Shown: positions 34,920 to 46,464, counted from the first letter of the stretch. The stretch is DNA of 64,000 bases from Bretschneidera sinensis (GCA_023935145.1 CM043705.1:16892501-16956500); one strand, 5' to 3'. Notes: generated by a model from the sequence alone, not told the origin. A program made the numbers and translations.

Positions 34920-36176
34920 TCATGGTGCGGGAGAGTCCGAGCTGTCACGAAGAAGTTCCCTAATCTCAGCTAGGGAACCCTCGGTGTGCTCTCGATGTAA
35001 CTCGAAGTCATCCCGTAGGTGGTCTATGGAGGAGCTCAGCCTCTGATAATCGGACTGCATGGACTGAAAACCGGACTCCATCGTCATCTGAAGACTCGTG
35101 ATAGCTCGTAGGATGTCACCATATCCAGTCTGACCAGTACTCGAGTCACCAATGGGAGGTGCTCGGGTATCTGTCTCCATCTCAGCAGCCGTATCAGCAT
35201 CCTCATCACTGTCACTCGCATCCTCTCGAATCCTTAGGCGCTTTCCGGCCTTAGGATAGAGAAACCCTTCACGAACAGTACATCCCATCTTCTTCAGAGA
35301 TGAGATGTTGATGATATCCGTCAATCCGATATCCTGAGCCTCGGAGGCAGGCAAAGGTACCCGGAAGTGCTGGAGGATGAGTGTAATGAGCATCCCATAA
35401 GGAAGACACCCGGAGTCGTTTGCTTCGCCATTTATCATGTTGGCGAGCAGCAGAGGATATATATTGAAGTGGTGCCCAGATTTTAGGCACCAAATCAATA
35501 CCGTATCTATTTTAGATAGATACCCTCGACTCCCGAGTCTCGGGTGGATGGTCCAACTGACAATCAATTGAAACATTTTTGAGTCGAGGGGCAAGTCACT
35601 ACATGTGTGAAATGTAGTGGGTCTATACACATAGTTAGGGTCGCCCCTGACTATCCGACAGGCCTCCTCAACTTCAAAGTTGTCTGGCCATCCATCCAGA
35701 CTCCATTGAACCCCCCTTATGGGGATTCTCAGAATGCTCATCAAGAGGTCAGTGTTGACCTCAAACTCCACACCGCTAACTCTGGTTCTGAATCTCAGAG
35801 CCAGAGGACTGGGTTTCACCAAGTTCGCATAGAACTGGTGAATCAGTCGCGGGTAATATTTTTCATGAATACTGACCAGTGGGGTCAGATTTATTGCCTC
35901 AAAGGCTGGTAGAATATCGAAATTACCATGACGAATGGAGTCGAAATCAACGACTCTACCCGTCATGATTTTCTTGTGACGGATTATAGAGTTATACCTC
36001 TTATGAGCAGCTGGGCTGAAAAACAGAGCCTGCTCCAACTCTGTTCTGGGCTCCTTGCTGGATGACCCTGCTACTCCCTTCCCTTTTGATTCCGAAGCCG
36101 AAGGTTTTGAAGACCTAGGCTTTTTGGGCGCATTAGGTCCACTTGTTGTGAGTTTTATACGGATTTTGTCACTCAT
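34920..36176 (-). CDS. E3 ORF3, putative element-encoded nuclear protein
   Basis: 418 residues, nearly identical to E1 ORF3, with the same start, domain and C-terminus (DSSDSPAP). There are no stops, frameshifts or membrane segments. The two full-length copies differ at few positions, for example V versus G in the TRVSxVEF segment near residue 135. The reading frame survives in a copy whose pol has two nonsense codons. Function unknown; see E1 ORF3. Confidence 0.82.
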   Translation of the reverse strand: MSDKIRIKLTTSGPNAPKKPRSSKPSASESKGKGVAGSSSKEPRTELEQALFFSPAAHKRYNSIIRHKKIMTGRVVDFDSIRHGNFDILPAFEAINLTPLVSIHEKYYPRLIHQFYANLVKPSPLALRFRTRVSGVEFEVNTDLLMSILRIPIRGVQWSLDGWPDNFEVEEACRIVRGDPNYVYRPTTFHTCSDLPLDSKMFQLIVSWTIHPRLGSRGYLSKIDTVLIWCLKSGHHFNIYPLLLANMINGEANDSGCLPYGMLITLILQHFRVPLPASEAQDIGLTDIINISSLKKMGCTVREGFLYPKAGKRLRIREDASDSDEDADTAAEMETDTRAPPIGDSSTGQTGYGDILRAITSLQMTMESGFQSMQSDYQRLSSSIDHLRDDFELHREHTEGSLAEIRELLRDSSDSPAP

Positions 36177-36385
36177 TTTCGAGAAATTTGAAGTTTTTTG
36201 GAAAAAGGAAATTTGGTAAAAATGAGAGATTTTAACCGTAGAAAGTTAAAAATCTCTTTAGGAATGAGTAGATCGGTGTGTTTAGAAGGGATTTGGATGG
36301 TTTTTAGATCAAAAAGATGAATTTTTCTAGAGAGAGAAAGCTTGGGCTCTTTGAAAATGGCGTAAGGAGGGCGAAAATGAACAGT

Positions 36386-36395
36386 CCCTTTTATA
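36386..36395 (-). promoter_or_regulatory. E3 internal TATA box before ORF3
   Basis: TATAAAAGGG on the minus strand, 210 bp before the ORF3 ATG and next to the palindrome array. Confidence 0.6.
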
Positions 36396-36406
36396 AAATC
36401 GCGATA

Positions 36407-36744
36407 CCAGTCCACTGGGGTATATATACCAGTCGACTGGGTCCCTTTGAAAAGAAGAATAGTTTCTTTTCCAGTCGACTGGGTAAACGTACCAGTCGAC
36501 TGGGTAAACTGGCAGTGAGTTACCAGTCGACTTGGCTATTTTTACCAGTCGACTGGAGGACACGGATTTTTCAAAAAAAATGGCTCCAAGCAGGATTTGA
36601 TCTTATAGACGACTGGAGAAGACTTAACAGTCGTCTGGAAGTTTTGACAGAGAGTTACCAGTCGACTGGGTCAAAATTACCAGTCGACTGGAAACACAAG
36701 CAGAGACTTACCAGTCGACTGGAGAACATTTACCAGTCGACTGG
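36407..36744 (-). repeat. E3 internal palindrome array
   Basis: About twelve CCAGTCGACTGG-type sites; the first is CCAGTCCACTGG. The inverted pair AGACGACTGG / ACAGTCGTCT (36607-36636) has one mismatch, unlike E1 and E2. Confidence 0.93.
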
Positions 36745-36884
36745 ATCATGAGTAAAATTTCCAGTCCTGAATTTTTTGCACGATTTTGTTTATCTATGAC
36801 ATTTTTGAGTGAAGGGAATAATTAAACATGGATTAATACTCTATCACTCAATGTCAAACTTACAAATGATGAAATGAGATGCAA

Positions 36885-39800
36885 TCAAACATTCAATTTA
36901 TCAAAATCAAGCAATCCCATTAACTTTCTAATCTTACAAAAACTAGCTTCACTTAAGGGTTTTGTAAGAATATCAGCTATTTGATCTTCTGAAGATATAA
37001 ATTCTAATCTTATATCACTTTTTTGAGCATGGTCTCTTAAGAAATGATGTCTAATCTCTATATGCTTGGTTCTAGAGTGCTGAATAGGATTTTTGGTTAG
37101 GTTGATGGCACTAGTATTATCACAAAATATAGGAATATTTTTGAGACTCATGCCATAGTCTTCTAGTTGTTGTTTCATCCATAGTACTTGGGCACAACAA
37201 CTGCCAGCTGCTACATATTACGCCTCAGCGGTTGATAGTGCAACTGAATTATGTTTCTTGGAGAACCAAGAAGTTAACATAGCACCTAAGAATTGGCATG
37301 TTCCACTTGTGCTTTTTCTATCTAACCTACATCCAGCAAAATCAGCAACCGAATATCCTACTAGCTCAAAAGATGATTCTCTAGAATACCATAATCCTAT
37401 GGTTTGGGTCCTTTGTAGATATCTAAGGATTCTTTTTACTGCAACTACATGTGATTCCTTAGGATTAGATTGAAATCTAGCACACATGCATACACTGAAC
37501 ATTATATCAGGTCTACTTGCAGTCAAGTACAGTAAAGCACCTATCATGCTTCTATAATATTTAGAATCTACAGTTTTACCTCCTTCATCAAGATCAAGTT
37601 TGGTGGTTGTGCTCATAGGTGTTCCAATTGGCTTTGAGCTTTCCATCCCGAACCTCTTTAGTAGATCTTTGACGTACTTTTGTTGATTGATGAAGATACC
37701 TCATTTTAGTTGCTTGATTTGCAGTCCAAGGAAGTAGGTAAGTTCTCCCATCATGCTCATTTCAAATTCACCTTGCATGCACTTTGCAAACTCTTGACAC
37801 ATAGATTCATTAGTAGCACCAAATATAATATCATCAACATATATTTGAACTATCAAAGTGTCATTTTTGTGAGTTTTTGTGAAGAGAGTTGTATCTATTC
37901 TTCCTCTTACAAAATCATTATTAATCAAAAATTTGCTTAGTCTTTCGTACCATGCCCTTGGAGCTTGCTTCATCCCATATAAAGCCTTAGAAAGCTTGTA
38001 GACATGATTTGGAAGACTAGGGTTTTCAAAACCAAGAGGTTGTTCAACATAAACCTCTTCTTCTATAAAGCCATTTAAAAATGCACTTTTCACATCCATT
38101 TGAAATAGCTTGAATTTATTAAAGCATGCAAAGGCTAATAACATTCGAATAGCCTCTAATCTAGCTACGGGAGCATAGGTTTCATCAAAATCTATTCCTT
38201 CCTCTTGGTTATATCCCTTAGCAACTAGCCTAGCCTTATTTCTAGTTACTATACCATTTTCATCCATTTTATTTCTATATACCCATTTAGTTCCAATAAT
38301 TGAATGATCTTTAGGTCTTGGAACTAGTTCCCAAACATTGTTTCTCTCAAATTGATTTATCTCTTCCTGCATTGCAATTATCCAATCATTATCTTTTTCA
38401 GCTTCTATAAATGTCTTAGGTTCTACTTGAGACAAATAAGCTACAAAATTGCAAATATATCTAATGGAAGAGCGAGTTCTTACCCCTTGTGAAGGATCAC
38501 CAATTACTTGATCAATTGGATGATGATTTATATACCTCCAATCCTTGGGTAGATTTTCCTCTTGTTGACTTGAGGATGGTTGGTCCAACTTTGGAGTTGC
38601 CATCCCTTCATTTGTTTGAGAAGAACTCACTTTTGGGTCAACAATGGAAGTAGAAGTTTCCATTCTTGGAATAAAATCTGCATCATCTTTAAAGGAAACT
38701 TCTCCACTACTCATTGGGTTAGATTCATCAATAGTTACATGCACAGATTCTTCTACTACTAGAGTTCTCTTATTGAAAACTCTATAAGCCTTACTAGTAG
38801 TAGAATATCCTAAAAATATCCCTTCATCGGTCTTGGAATCAAATTTACCCAAGTTAGTTTTATTGTTATTTAAGATGAAGCACTTACTACCAAAGGCACG
38901 AAAATAGGAAATATTGGGCTTTCTCCCTTTCCATAGTTCATAAGGAGTTTTATCAAGCAGGGGCCTTATCAAAATTCTATTTAAAATATAGCAAGAAGTA
39001 TTCACGGCTTCAGCCCAAAAATATTTTGGCAAATTATTTTCACAAAGCATTGTTCTTGAAAATTCTTCTAGAACTCTATTTTTCCTCTCAACAACTCCAT
39101 TTTGTTGAGGAGTTCTAGGAGCTGAAAATTTGTGATTAATTTCATTTTCATCACAAAATTTTGAAAAGCTTTGATTTTCAAATTCTTTGCCATGATCAGT
39201 TCTTATGCTTGAAATACAAATTCCTTTTTCATTTTGTACCTTTTTGCAAAACTTTTCAAATCCTTTGAAAGCTTCATCCTTATAAGCAATAAAAATAACA
39301 AAGGTATATCTTGAATAGTCATCAACAATAACAAGAGCATATTGATGGCCACCTAGACTAATGGTACTAATTGGACCAAATAAGTCCATATGCAAAAGTT
39401 CCAAAGGTCTAGTAGTTGAGACAACATTTTTTGCTTTGAAAGATATCCTAGATTGTTTTCCCATTTGACAAGCATTGCAAATTTTGTTTTTCTCAAAATT
39501 GATTTTAGGAAGACCAATAACTAAATCTTTTCTTGAAACAATTTTTAGCAAATTCATGTTTACATGACCAAGCCTTCTATGCCACAGCCATTGATTTTCA
39601 CTAAAAGCAGGAAAACATTTTTCATTATTGGAATGTAAGGATTTCAAATCAACTATATAGACATTTTCATGTCTATGGCCAATGAATTTGATCTTGTTGC
39701 TCTTGATGTCTATAACTAGACAATGAGAGGTTTCAAATGTGACTTTATATCCTTTGTCACATAATTGACTAATGCTAAGTAAATTTGGCTTTAAGCCTTG

Positions 39801-40007
39801 TACTAGCAATACATTATCTAAAGTTGAGAAATCATTACCGACTTTTCCATGCCCTATGATCTTTATTTTAGTATTGTCTCCAATGGTCACAAGTCCACCA
39901 TCTCTTAGAGTTAGCTCATTGAATACGCTTTTATCACCGGTCATATGTTTCGAGCAACCGCTATCAAGGTACCAAAGGTTACCTTTCTCCTTGGTGTGAA
40001 GGCAAAT
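36885..40007 (-). pseudogene. E3 Pro-Pol with two nonsense codons
   Basis: In frame after the gag UAG, with protease DSGC, integrase and RT motifs intact. The first stop, at 37701-37703 (GGA to TGA), lies after the RT catalytic motif. The second, at 37218-37220 (GAA to TAA), lies within RNase H. The same frame resumes after each. It would yield protease, integrase and most of RT but no complete RNase H. Confidence 0.94.
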
Positions 40008-42062
40008 CTACATCACACAAGGATATACGATAGCATTTTTAGGTACCCAAAATTTCTTGGGTCCTTTGGGGTTAGTCCTTGAAAATACGGTTCCTTTTGG
40101 GACCCATACTTTCTTAACAATATATGGTGCTCTATGAACATGTTGATGATGCACAAGCCTAGCATTATAGTCATAGAAATTTCTAGGACATTTTAAATGT
40201 GCATTCATATAATCCTTAGGATGATAGTTCCTAGGATACATGATTCTATGGTAAGGGGTATGAAAATGCATGTCATTTCCAGAAAATGAACGATGATGCA
40301 TTCTAGGATACATGCTAGCATATGTATGCAAGTTATTTCTAGAATAGCCATGATGGTGATTCCTAGGATGAGCAGAATGCATTCTTTGATTATACACATT
40401 GTTCCTAGAAAGAGCATGATGATTATTTCTAGGGTGTGTATGAGCATTTCTAGAATGAGCATACAAATAAGCATGAGTATTTTTAGGATGCTTCAATTTA
40501 GTATGATCATTTAAGTTTCTAGATTTCCTCGGATTTATCAAGGGAGTGCTTTCAACAAGGTTAGGAGCTTTTGAAGTAGAAGCTCCATCTACACAAGAGG
40601 CTTTCATGAATAAGCTCTCTTTTGTTTTTTGCTTTCCCAATGGAGAATATCCTACACCAGATTTTCCTCCACTTAATCTTTGGGAAGAAAGCACTTCATC
40701 AAGTTTTTCTTTACCAAGCATAAGTCTAGACACAGTGCTGTTTAATTCAGAAATTTTATTTTTCAAATTCTCATTTTCATCTTTAAGAAAATCTTGAGAC
40801 GAATTATACAGTAAAGATGATAATTTTTCTTTTTCTTCTCTAAGAACTATCATTTCTTTAGAAAGAGATGATACTTCTTTCTTAAGAACAGAATTTCTAG
40901 AATCAAATTTCTTTAATTCTTCATGCATTTCATTTATGACTTCTAGTAATTCTTCACTACTAGTAACAATATTATTTTTTGAAGAGGGAGAAGATGTTAC
41001 CTCACTTTCATCATCGATTGCCATTAAACAAAGGTTGGCAATTTCTTCGTATCCAATTTCTTTGTCTGATGACTCATCTTCTTTGTCATCACTCCAGGTA
41101 GTTGCTACCATAGCTTTCTTCTTGAAGCCCTTGTATGGTTTGCTTGAAACCGGACAGTCAGCTTTTATATGTCCTGGCTTCTTGCAGCCATAGCACATAA
41201 GTGGTTCCCTTTTTGAGGTGGGATCCTTTGAGTAAGGTTTCTTGCTTTTCTTCAAGAACCTATGGAATCGTCTGGTGATTAAAGCCATTTCACCATCTTC
41301 TTCACTGCTCTCTGCTTCTTGTTCTAATTCCTTTTCTTTGTTGCTCGTAGAAGCTTTGAGAGCAATTTGCTTTTTCTTCTTCTCATCATCATTGACGATG
41401 GGAGTCATTTCTTCCATCTCGTATGTCAATAATGACCCAAGCAGCGTCTCAACATCAAGCTTGTCAAGATTTTTGGCCTCTTGAATGGCTGTCCTCTTTG
41501 GTTTCCATTCTGGTGGCAGAGATCTCAAGATTTTTCTGGTTAGTTCAACTTCCTCAATATTCTTGCCAAGCAATTTTAAACCATTTATAATAGTAGTAAA
41601 TCGTGAGTGCATTTCAGAAATGGTTTCGTTAGGAGACATCTTAAAAGATTCATATTCAGAAATTAGCATGTAAATCTTAGACTTTTTTACTTCACTTGTT
41701 CCTTCATATGTGACTTGCAATTTGTCCCATATTTCTTTAGCAGAAACACATGCAGATATTTTGTTGTATTCAGAAATATCTAATGCACAATGTAGCATGC
41801 TTGTTGCTCTGCTATTGAGAGACATCGTTCTACAATCCTCGTCAGTAAACTCAGTTTTGAGTTTAGGCATTGTATGAAGAGTCTCTCCAATAACTATTTC
41901 TTTTGAGGGAATTTTAGGTCCCTCTTCTATAATTCTCCATAGATTGTAATCTTGTCCTTCGACGAATATTTTCATTCTATTTTTCCAATAGTTATAATTT
42001 GAGCCATTGAACAATGGTGGTCTAGTATAAGAGTGTCCTTCAGAGTAGCTATTTGCTGCCAT
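40008..42062 (-). CDS. E3 Gag, intact
   Basis: 684 residues from MAANSYSEG to PCVM. Residues about 1-200 are the copia Gag core (YWKNRMKIF; SKIYMLISEYE). A zinc knuckle CYGCKKPGHIKADC lies near 293-306, an acidic stretch around 330-345, and a long coiled coil at about 370-460. A His/Arg/Asn-rich repetitive tail spans about 530-650. The UAG stop (40008-40010) is followed in frame by Pro-Pol, as in E1 and E2. It assembles the virus-like particle and binds element RNA. This is the only unbroken gag in the window. Confidence 0.92.
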   Translation of the reverse strand: MAANSYSEGHSYTRPPLFNGSNYNYWKNRMKIFVEGQDYNLWRIIEEGPKIPSKEIVIGETLHTMPKLKTEFTDEDCRTMSLNSRATSMLHCALDISEYNKISACVSAKEIWDKLQVTYEGTSEVKKSKIYMLISEYESFKMSPNETISEMHSRFTTIINGLKLLGKNIEEVELTRKILRSLPPEWKPKRTAIQEAKNLDKLDVETLLGSLLTYEMEEMTPIVNDDEKKKKQIALKASTSNKEKELEQEAESSEEDGEMALITRRFHRFLKKSKKPYSKDPTSKREPLMCYGCKKPGHIKADCPVSSKPYKGFKKKAMVATTWSDDKEDESSDKEIGYEEIANLCLMAIDDESEVTSSPSSKNNIVTSSEELLEVINEMHEELKKFDSRNSVLKKEVSSLSKEMIVLREEKEKLSSLLYNSSQDFLKDENENLKNKISELNSTVSRLMLGKEKLDEVLSSQRLSGGKSGVGYSPLGKQKTKESLFMKASCVDGASTSKAPNLVESTPLINPRKSRNLNDHTKLKHPKNTHAYLYAHSRNAHTHPRNNHHALSRNNVYNQRMHSAHPRNHHHGYSRNNLHTYASMYPRMHHRSFSGNDMHFHTPYHRIMYPRNYHPKDYMNAHLKCPRNFYDYNARLVHHQHVHRAPYIVKKVWVPKGTVFSRTNPKGPKKFWVPKNAIVYPCVM

Positions 42063-42103
42063 TGGATCAACTCTAGGAATTTAAGCCTTTTAATGAGAAC
42101 GAA

Positions 42104-42115
42104 GCTCTGATACCA
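42104..42115 (-). other. E3 primer-binding site
   Basis: TGGTATCAGAGC on the minus strand, exact match to the tRNA-iMet primer site. Confidence 0.95.
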
Positions 42116-42117
42116 AT

Positions 42118-43423
42118 TGTAGCTCGAGGTTTCAACCCAAGAGGGGGGTGAATTGGGTTTTTACAAACTTTTGCGGAATTAATACAAGTTTATAAAAACT
42201 AACTAGCAGCAAACAATTAAAGCAAGTAATGTGCTGAATAATAAAGAGTTTAAGGAAAGAGGATGCAAACACAGTTTATAGTGGTTCGGCAATATCGGAT
42301 TCGTTCCGACCCTACGTCCACTCTCTTCAAGGAACTCCTTGAAGTAATCCACTAAGAAAACTTAGCCGTACAACTTAGCCGGGTGTTGCACAAACCGTAC
42401 ACAAGCAGACTTACGGGTGTTTGCCCAAACCGTCCAAACAACTTACAGGTGTTGCTTAAACCAACAATCCCCTTCCTCTCGGAAGTTTCCCCTTCCTTTC
42501 GGAAGTAAACCCTTTACAATGAAGATGTAAAGTAACAGGTAGAGAGATAGCAAATAACAGCTTATTACAATAGAAATATCTCTCTTTCAAAGTAAAGCTT
42601 GAAGAAATGGCTCAATAGGATTATTTCAAAGCTTTTTGTGTTTCAAGAGTATAAAAACTTGATTATATGAGATCAACTCTTTTTGAATATTTGCTTCTTC
42701 TTATTGAATGCTTTGCTGAGTGGGTTTATATAGCAAACAATTAATATGGCCGTTTTGGACTTTAATTTGAAAAAGATTTACTTTAAAACGTTCAGATTTG
42801 GAGTCCAACGGTCATATTTTTGAACCACCAGTCGACTGGGTCGAGATACCAGTCGACTGGGTTCACTTGAAAAATACATGTTTTCAGACCTTCTGGGTAT
42901 CCAGTCGACTGGTATATATCATCCAGTCGACTGGGGACTTTCTGTCCATTTTACCAGTCGACTGGTATATATCATCCAGTCGACTGGATACTTACTGGTC
43001 AAAGTACCAGTCGACTGGGTTGTTTGATCCAGTCGACTGGGTTGTTTGATCCAGTCGACTGGGTTCCTTCTGACCTTTATACCAGTCGACTGGTATATGT
43101 ACCCAGTCGACTGGGTTGTCTTCCAACCCAGTTTTTCTTCTGTTTTTCATTTAAAAACATTTTAAAATTAATGGTTTTAGAAAAACCATTTGTGTTTGAG
43201 CCATTGAACAAGCTAATACAATGTATGAGTGAGACTTACATTGGTTCTAAACCTTAAGACCTATACTAGATCTTCAGTCTTCACTTGATACTTGATTTGG
43301 TTCGAGTTTTTGCACTTTGTTCCTTGGTTGAATGTGTTTGATCCTTAATACAACTTAGTTTAAACATGTTAGTTAAATAACAGTTGTGTTTTGCCATCAT
43401 TAAAATACGGGCGAGGGTCAACA
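42118..43423 (-). repeat. E3 5' LTR with promoter
   Basis: A 1306-bp LTR. The palindrome array is at 42828-43114 with 11 sites, one more than the 3' LTR because a GTTGTTTGATCC-plus-palindrome unit is duplicated near 43020-43050. The TATA box is TATATAAA at 42725-42732 on the minus strand. Confidence 0.93.
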
Positions 43424-43428
43424 CTAGG

Positions 43429-45153
43429 ATACCCATGATGATAATTTCTAGGATGAGCATGAGCAAAATGCATTCTTTGATTATACACATTGTTCCTAGA
43501 ATGAGCATGATAACGATTTCTAGGATGTGTATTAGCATTTCTAGAATGAGCATACATATAAGCATGAGTATTTTTAGAATGCTTCAATTTAGTATGATCA
43601 TTTAAGTTTCTATACTTCCTAGCATTTATCGAGGGAGTGCTTTTAACAATGCTAGGAGCTTTTGAAGTAGAAGCTCCATCTACACAAGAGGCTTTCATGA
43701 ATAAGCTCTCTTTTGTTTTTTGTTTTCCCAATGGAGAATATCCTACACCAGATTTTCCTCCACTTAATCTTTGGGAAGAAAGCACTTCATCAAGTTTTTC
43801 TTTACCAAGCATAAGTCTAGATATAGTGCTGTTTAATTCAGAAATTTTATTTTTCGAATTCTCATTTTCATCTTTAAGAAAATCTTGAGACGAATTATAC
43901 AGTAAAGATGATAATTTTTCTTTTTCTTCTCTAAGAACTATCATTTCTTTAGAAAGAGATGATACTTCTTTCTTAAGAACAGAATTTCTAGAATTAAATT
44001 TCTTTAATTCTTCATGCATTTTATTTATGACTTCTAGCAGTTCTTCACTACTAGTAACAATATTATTTTTTGAAGAGGCAGAAGATGTTACCTCACTTTC
44101 ATCATCGATTGCCATCAAACAAAGGTTGGCAATTTCTTCGTATCCGATTTATTTGTCTGATGACTCATCTTCTTCGTTATCGCTCCAGGTAGTTGCTACC
44201 ATAGCTTTCTTCTTGAAGCCCTTGTATGGTTTGCTTGAAACCGGACAGTCAGCTTTTATATGTCCTGGCTTCTTGCAGCCATAGCATATAAGTGGTTCCC
44301 TTTTTGAGGTGGGATCCTTTGAGTAAGGTTTCTTGCTTTTCTTCAAGAACCTATGGAATCGTCTGGTGATTAAAGCCATTTCACCATCCTCTTCACTGCT
44401 CTCTGTTTCATGTTCTAATTCCTTTTCTTTGTTGTTCGTAGAAGCTTTGAGAGCAATCTGCTTTTTCTTCTTCTCATCATCATTGACGATGGGAGTCATT
44501 TCTTCCATCTCGTATGTCAATAATGACCCAAGCAGCGTCTCAACATCAAGCTTGTCAAGATTTTTGGCCTCCTGAATGGCTGTCCTCTTTGGTTTCCATT
44601 CTGGTGGCAGAGATCTTAAGATTTTTCTGGTTAGTTCAACTTCCTTAATATTTTTGCCAAGCAATTTTAAACCATTTATAATAGTAGTGAATCGTGAGTG
44701 CATTTCGGAAATGGTTTCATTAGGAGACATCTTAAAAGATTCATACTCAGAAATTAGAATGTAAATTTTAGACTTTTTTACTTCACTTGGTCCTTCATAT
44801 GTGACTTGCAATTTATCCCATATTTCTTTAGCAGAAACACATGCATATATTTTGTTATATTCAGAAATATCTAATGCACAATGTAGCATGCTTGTTGCTC
44901 TGCTATTGAGAGACATCGTTCTACAATCCTCGTCAGTAAACTCAGTTTTGAGTTTAGGCATTATATGAAGAGTCTCTCCAATAACTGTTTCTTTTGAGGG
45001 AATTTTAGGTCCCTCTTCTATAATTCTCCATAGATTGTAATCTTGTCCTTCAACGAAGATTTTCATTCTATTTTTCCAATAGTTATAATTTGAGCCATTG
45101 AACAATGGTGGTCTAGTATAAGAGTGTCCCTCAGAGTAGTTATTTGCTGCTAT
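43429..45153 (-). pseudogene. E2 gag, N-terminal piece with lost start
   Basis: The E2 Gag core, zinc knuckle and coiled coil are in one frame. The start codon is ATA at 45151-45153, where E1 and E3 have ATG. A GAA to TAA stop lies at 44149-44151. Downstream the frame continues into the His/Arg/Asn-rich tail until cut by E3 at CTAGG, and resumes at 32970. Confidence 0.92.
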
Positions 45154-45194
45154 TGGATCAACTCTAGGATTTTAAGCCTAATAAAGAGAACGAG

Positions 45195-45206
45195 GCTCTG
45201 ATACCA
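45195..45206 (-). other. E2 primer-binding site
   Basis: TGGTATCAGAGC on the minus strand, two bases from the 5' LTR. Confidence 0.95.
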
Positions 45207-45208
45207 AT

Positions 45209-46457
45209 TGTAGCTCGAGGTTTCAACCCAAGAGGGGGGGTGAATTGGGTTTTTAAAAACTTTTGCGGAATTTATACAAGTTTATAAAAACTGATAAGCA
45301 ACAAATAATTAATACAAGTAATAAGCTGTAAATAAAGAGTTTAAGGAAAGAGGATGCGAACACAGTTATAGTGGTTCGGCAATATCGGATTCGTTCCGAC
45401 CCTACGTCCACTCTCTTCAAGGAACTCCTTGAAGTAATCCACTAAGAAAACTTAGTCGCACAACTTAGCCGGGTGTTGTACAAACCGTACACAAGCAATT
45501 TACAGGAATTGCTTAAACCGAAAAATCCCCTTCCTTTCGAAAGTTTCCCCTTCCTCTCGGAAGTAATCCCTTTACAAAGATGGTGTAAAGTAAAAGGTAG
45601 AGAGACAGCAAATGAAAGCTTTTTACAACAGAAATGTCTCTCTTTCAAAGTAAAGCTTGAAGAAATGGCTCAACAAGATTATTTCAAAGCTTTTTGTGTT
45701 TCAAGAGTATAAAAACTTGATTATATGAGATCAACTCTTTTTGAATATGTGCTGCTTGTTTTTGAATGCTTTACTGAATGGGTTTATATAGCAATCAATT
45801 AATATGGCCGTTTTGGACTTTAATTTGAAAAAGATTTACTTTAAAACGTTCTGATTTGGAGTCCAACGGTCATATTTTTGAATTACCAGTCGACTGGGTC
45901 GAGATACCAGTCGACTGGGTTCACTTGAAAAATACTCGTTTTTAGACCTTCTGGGTATCCAGTCGACTGGTATATATCATCCAGTCGACTGGGGACTTTC
46001 TGTCCATTTTACCAGTTGACTGGGTTGATTCATCCAGTCGACTGGAAACTTACTGGTCAAAGTACCAGTCGACTGGGTTGTTTCATCCAGTCGACTGGGT
46101 ACCTTCTGACCTATATACCAGTCGACTGGTATATGTACCCAGCCGACTGGGTTGTTTTCCAACCCAGTTTTTCTTTTGTTTTTCATTAAAAACATTTAAA
46201 AATAATGGTTTTAGAAAAACCTTTTGTGTTTGAGCCATTGAACAAGCTAATACAATGTATGAGTGAGACTTACATTGGTTCTAAACCTTAAGACCTATAC
46301 TAGATCTTCAGTCTTCACTTGATACTTAATTTGGTTTGAGTTTTTGCACTTTGTTCCTTGGTTGAATGTGTTTGATCCTTAATACAACTTAGTTTAAACA
46401 TGTTAGTTAAATAACAGTTGTGTTTTGCCATCATTAAAATACGGGCAAGGGTCAACA
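45209..46457 (-). repeat. E2 5' LTR with promoter
   Basis: A 1249-bp LTR. The palindrome array is at 45886-46150 (10 sites; two have single changes, CCAGTTGACTGG and CCAGCCGACTGG). The TATA box is at 45783-45790 on the minus strand. The LTR end is followed by GCTAC, the E2 target duplication. Confidence 0.94.
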
Positions 46458-46464
46458 GCTACTA

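Larger units (their letters stand above)
32971..43423 (-). mobile_element. E3: Sirevirus-like copia element inserted in E2's gag
   Basis: A complete 10,453-bp element with target duplication CTAGG at 32966-32970 and 43424-43428. Its LTRs differ by about four substitutions, one single-base length change and one 21-bp unit, so it is the youngest insertion. Gag and ORF3 are intact; pol has two stops. Confidence 0.95.
15495..46457 (-). mobile_element. E2: Sirevirus-like copia element, split twice
   Basis: Removing E1 and E3 and their duplications leaves about 10.2 kb: 3' LTR, ORF3, pol, gag, primer site, 5' LTR. The flanking 5-mers are ACTAC (15490-15494) and GCTAC (46458-46462), one transition apart. 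The lineage is judged from the long LTRs, the Gag with zinc knuckle followed by a long coiled coil, repeated polypurine tracts, LTR palindromes and an extra ORF after pol. About 29 differences between its LTRs (by eye) make it the oldest of the three copies. Confidence 0.92.
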
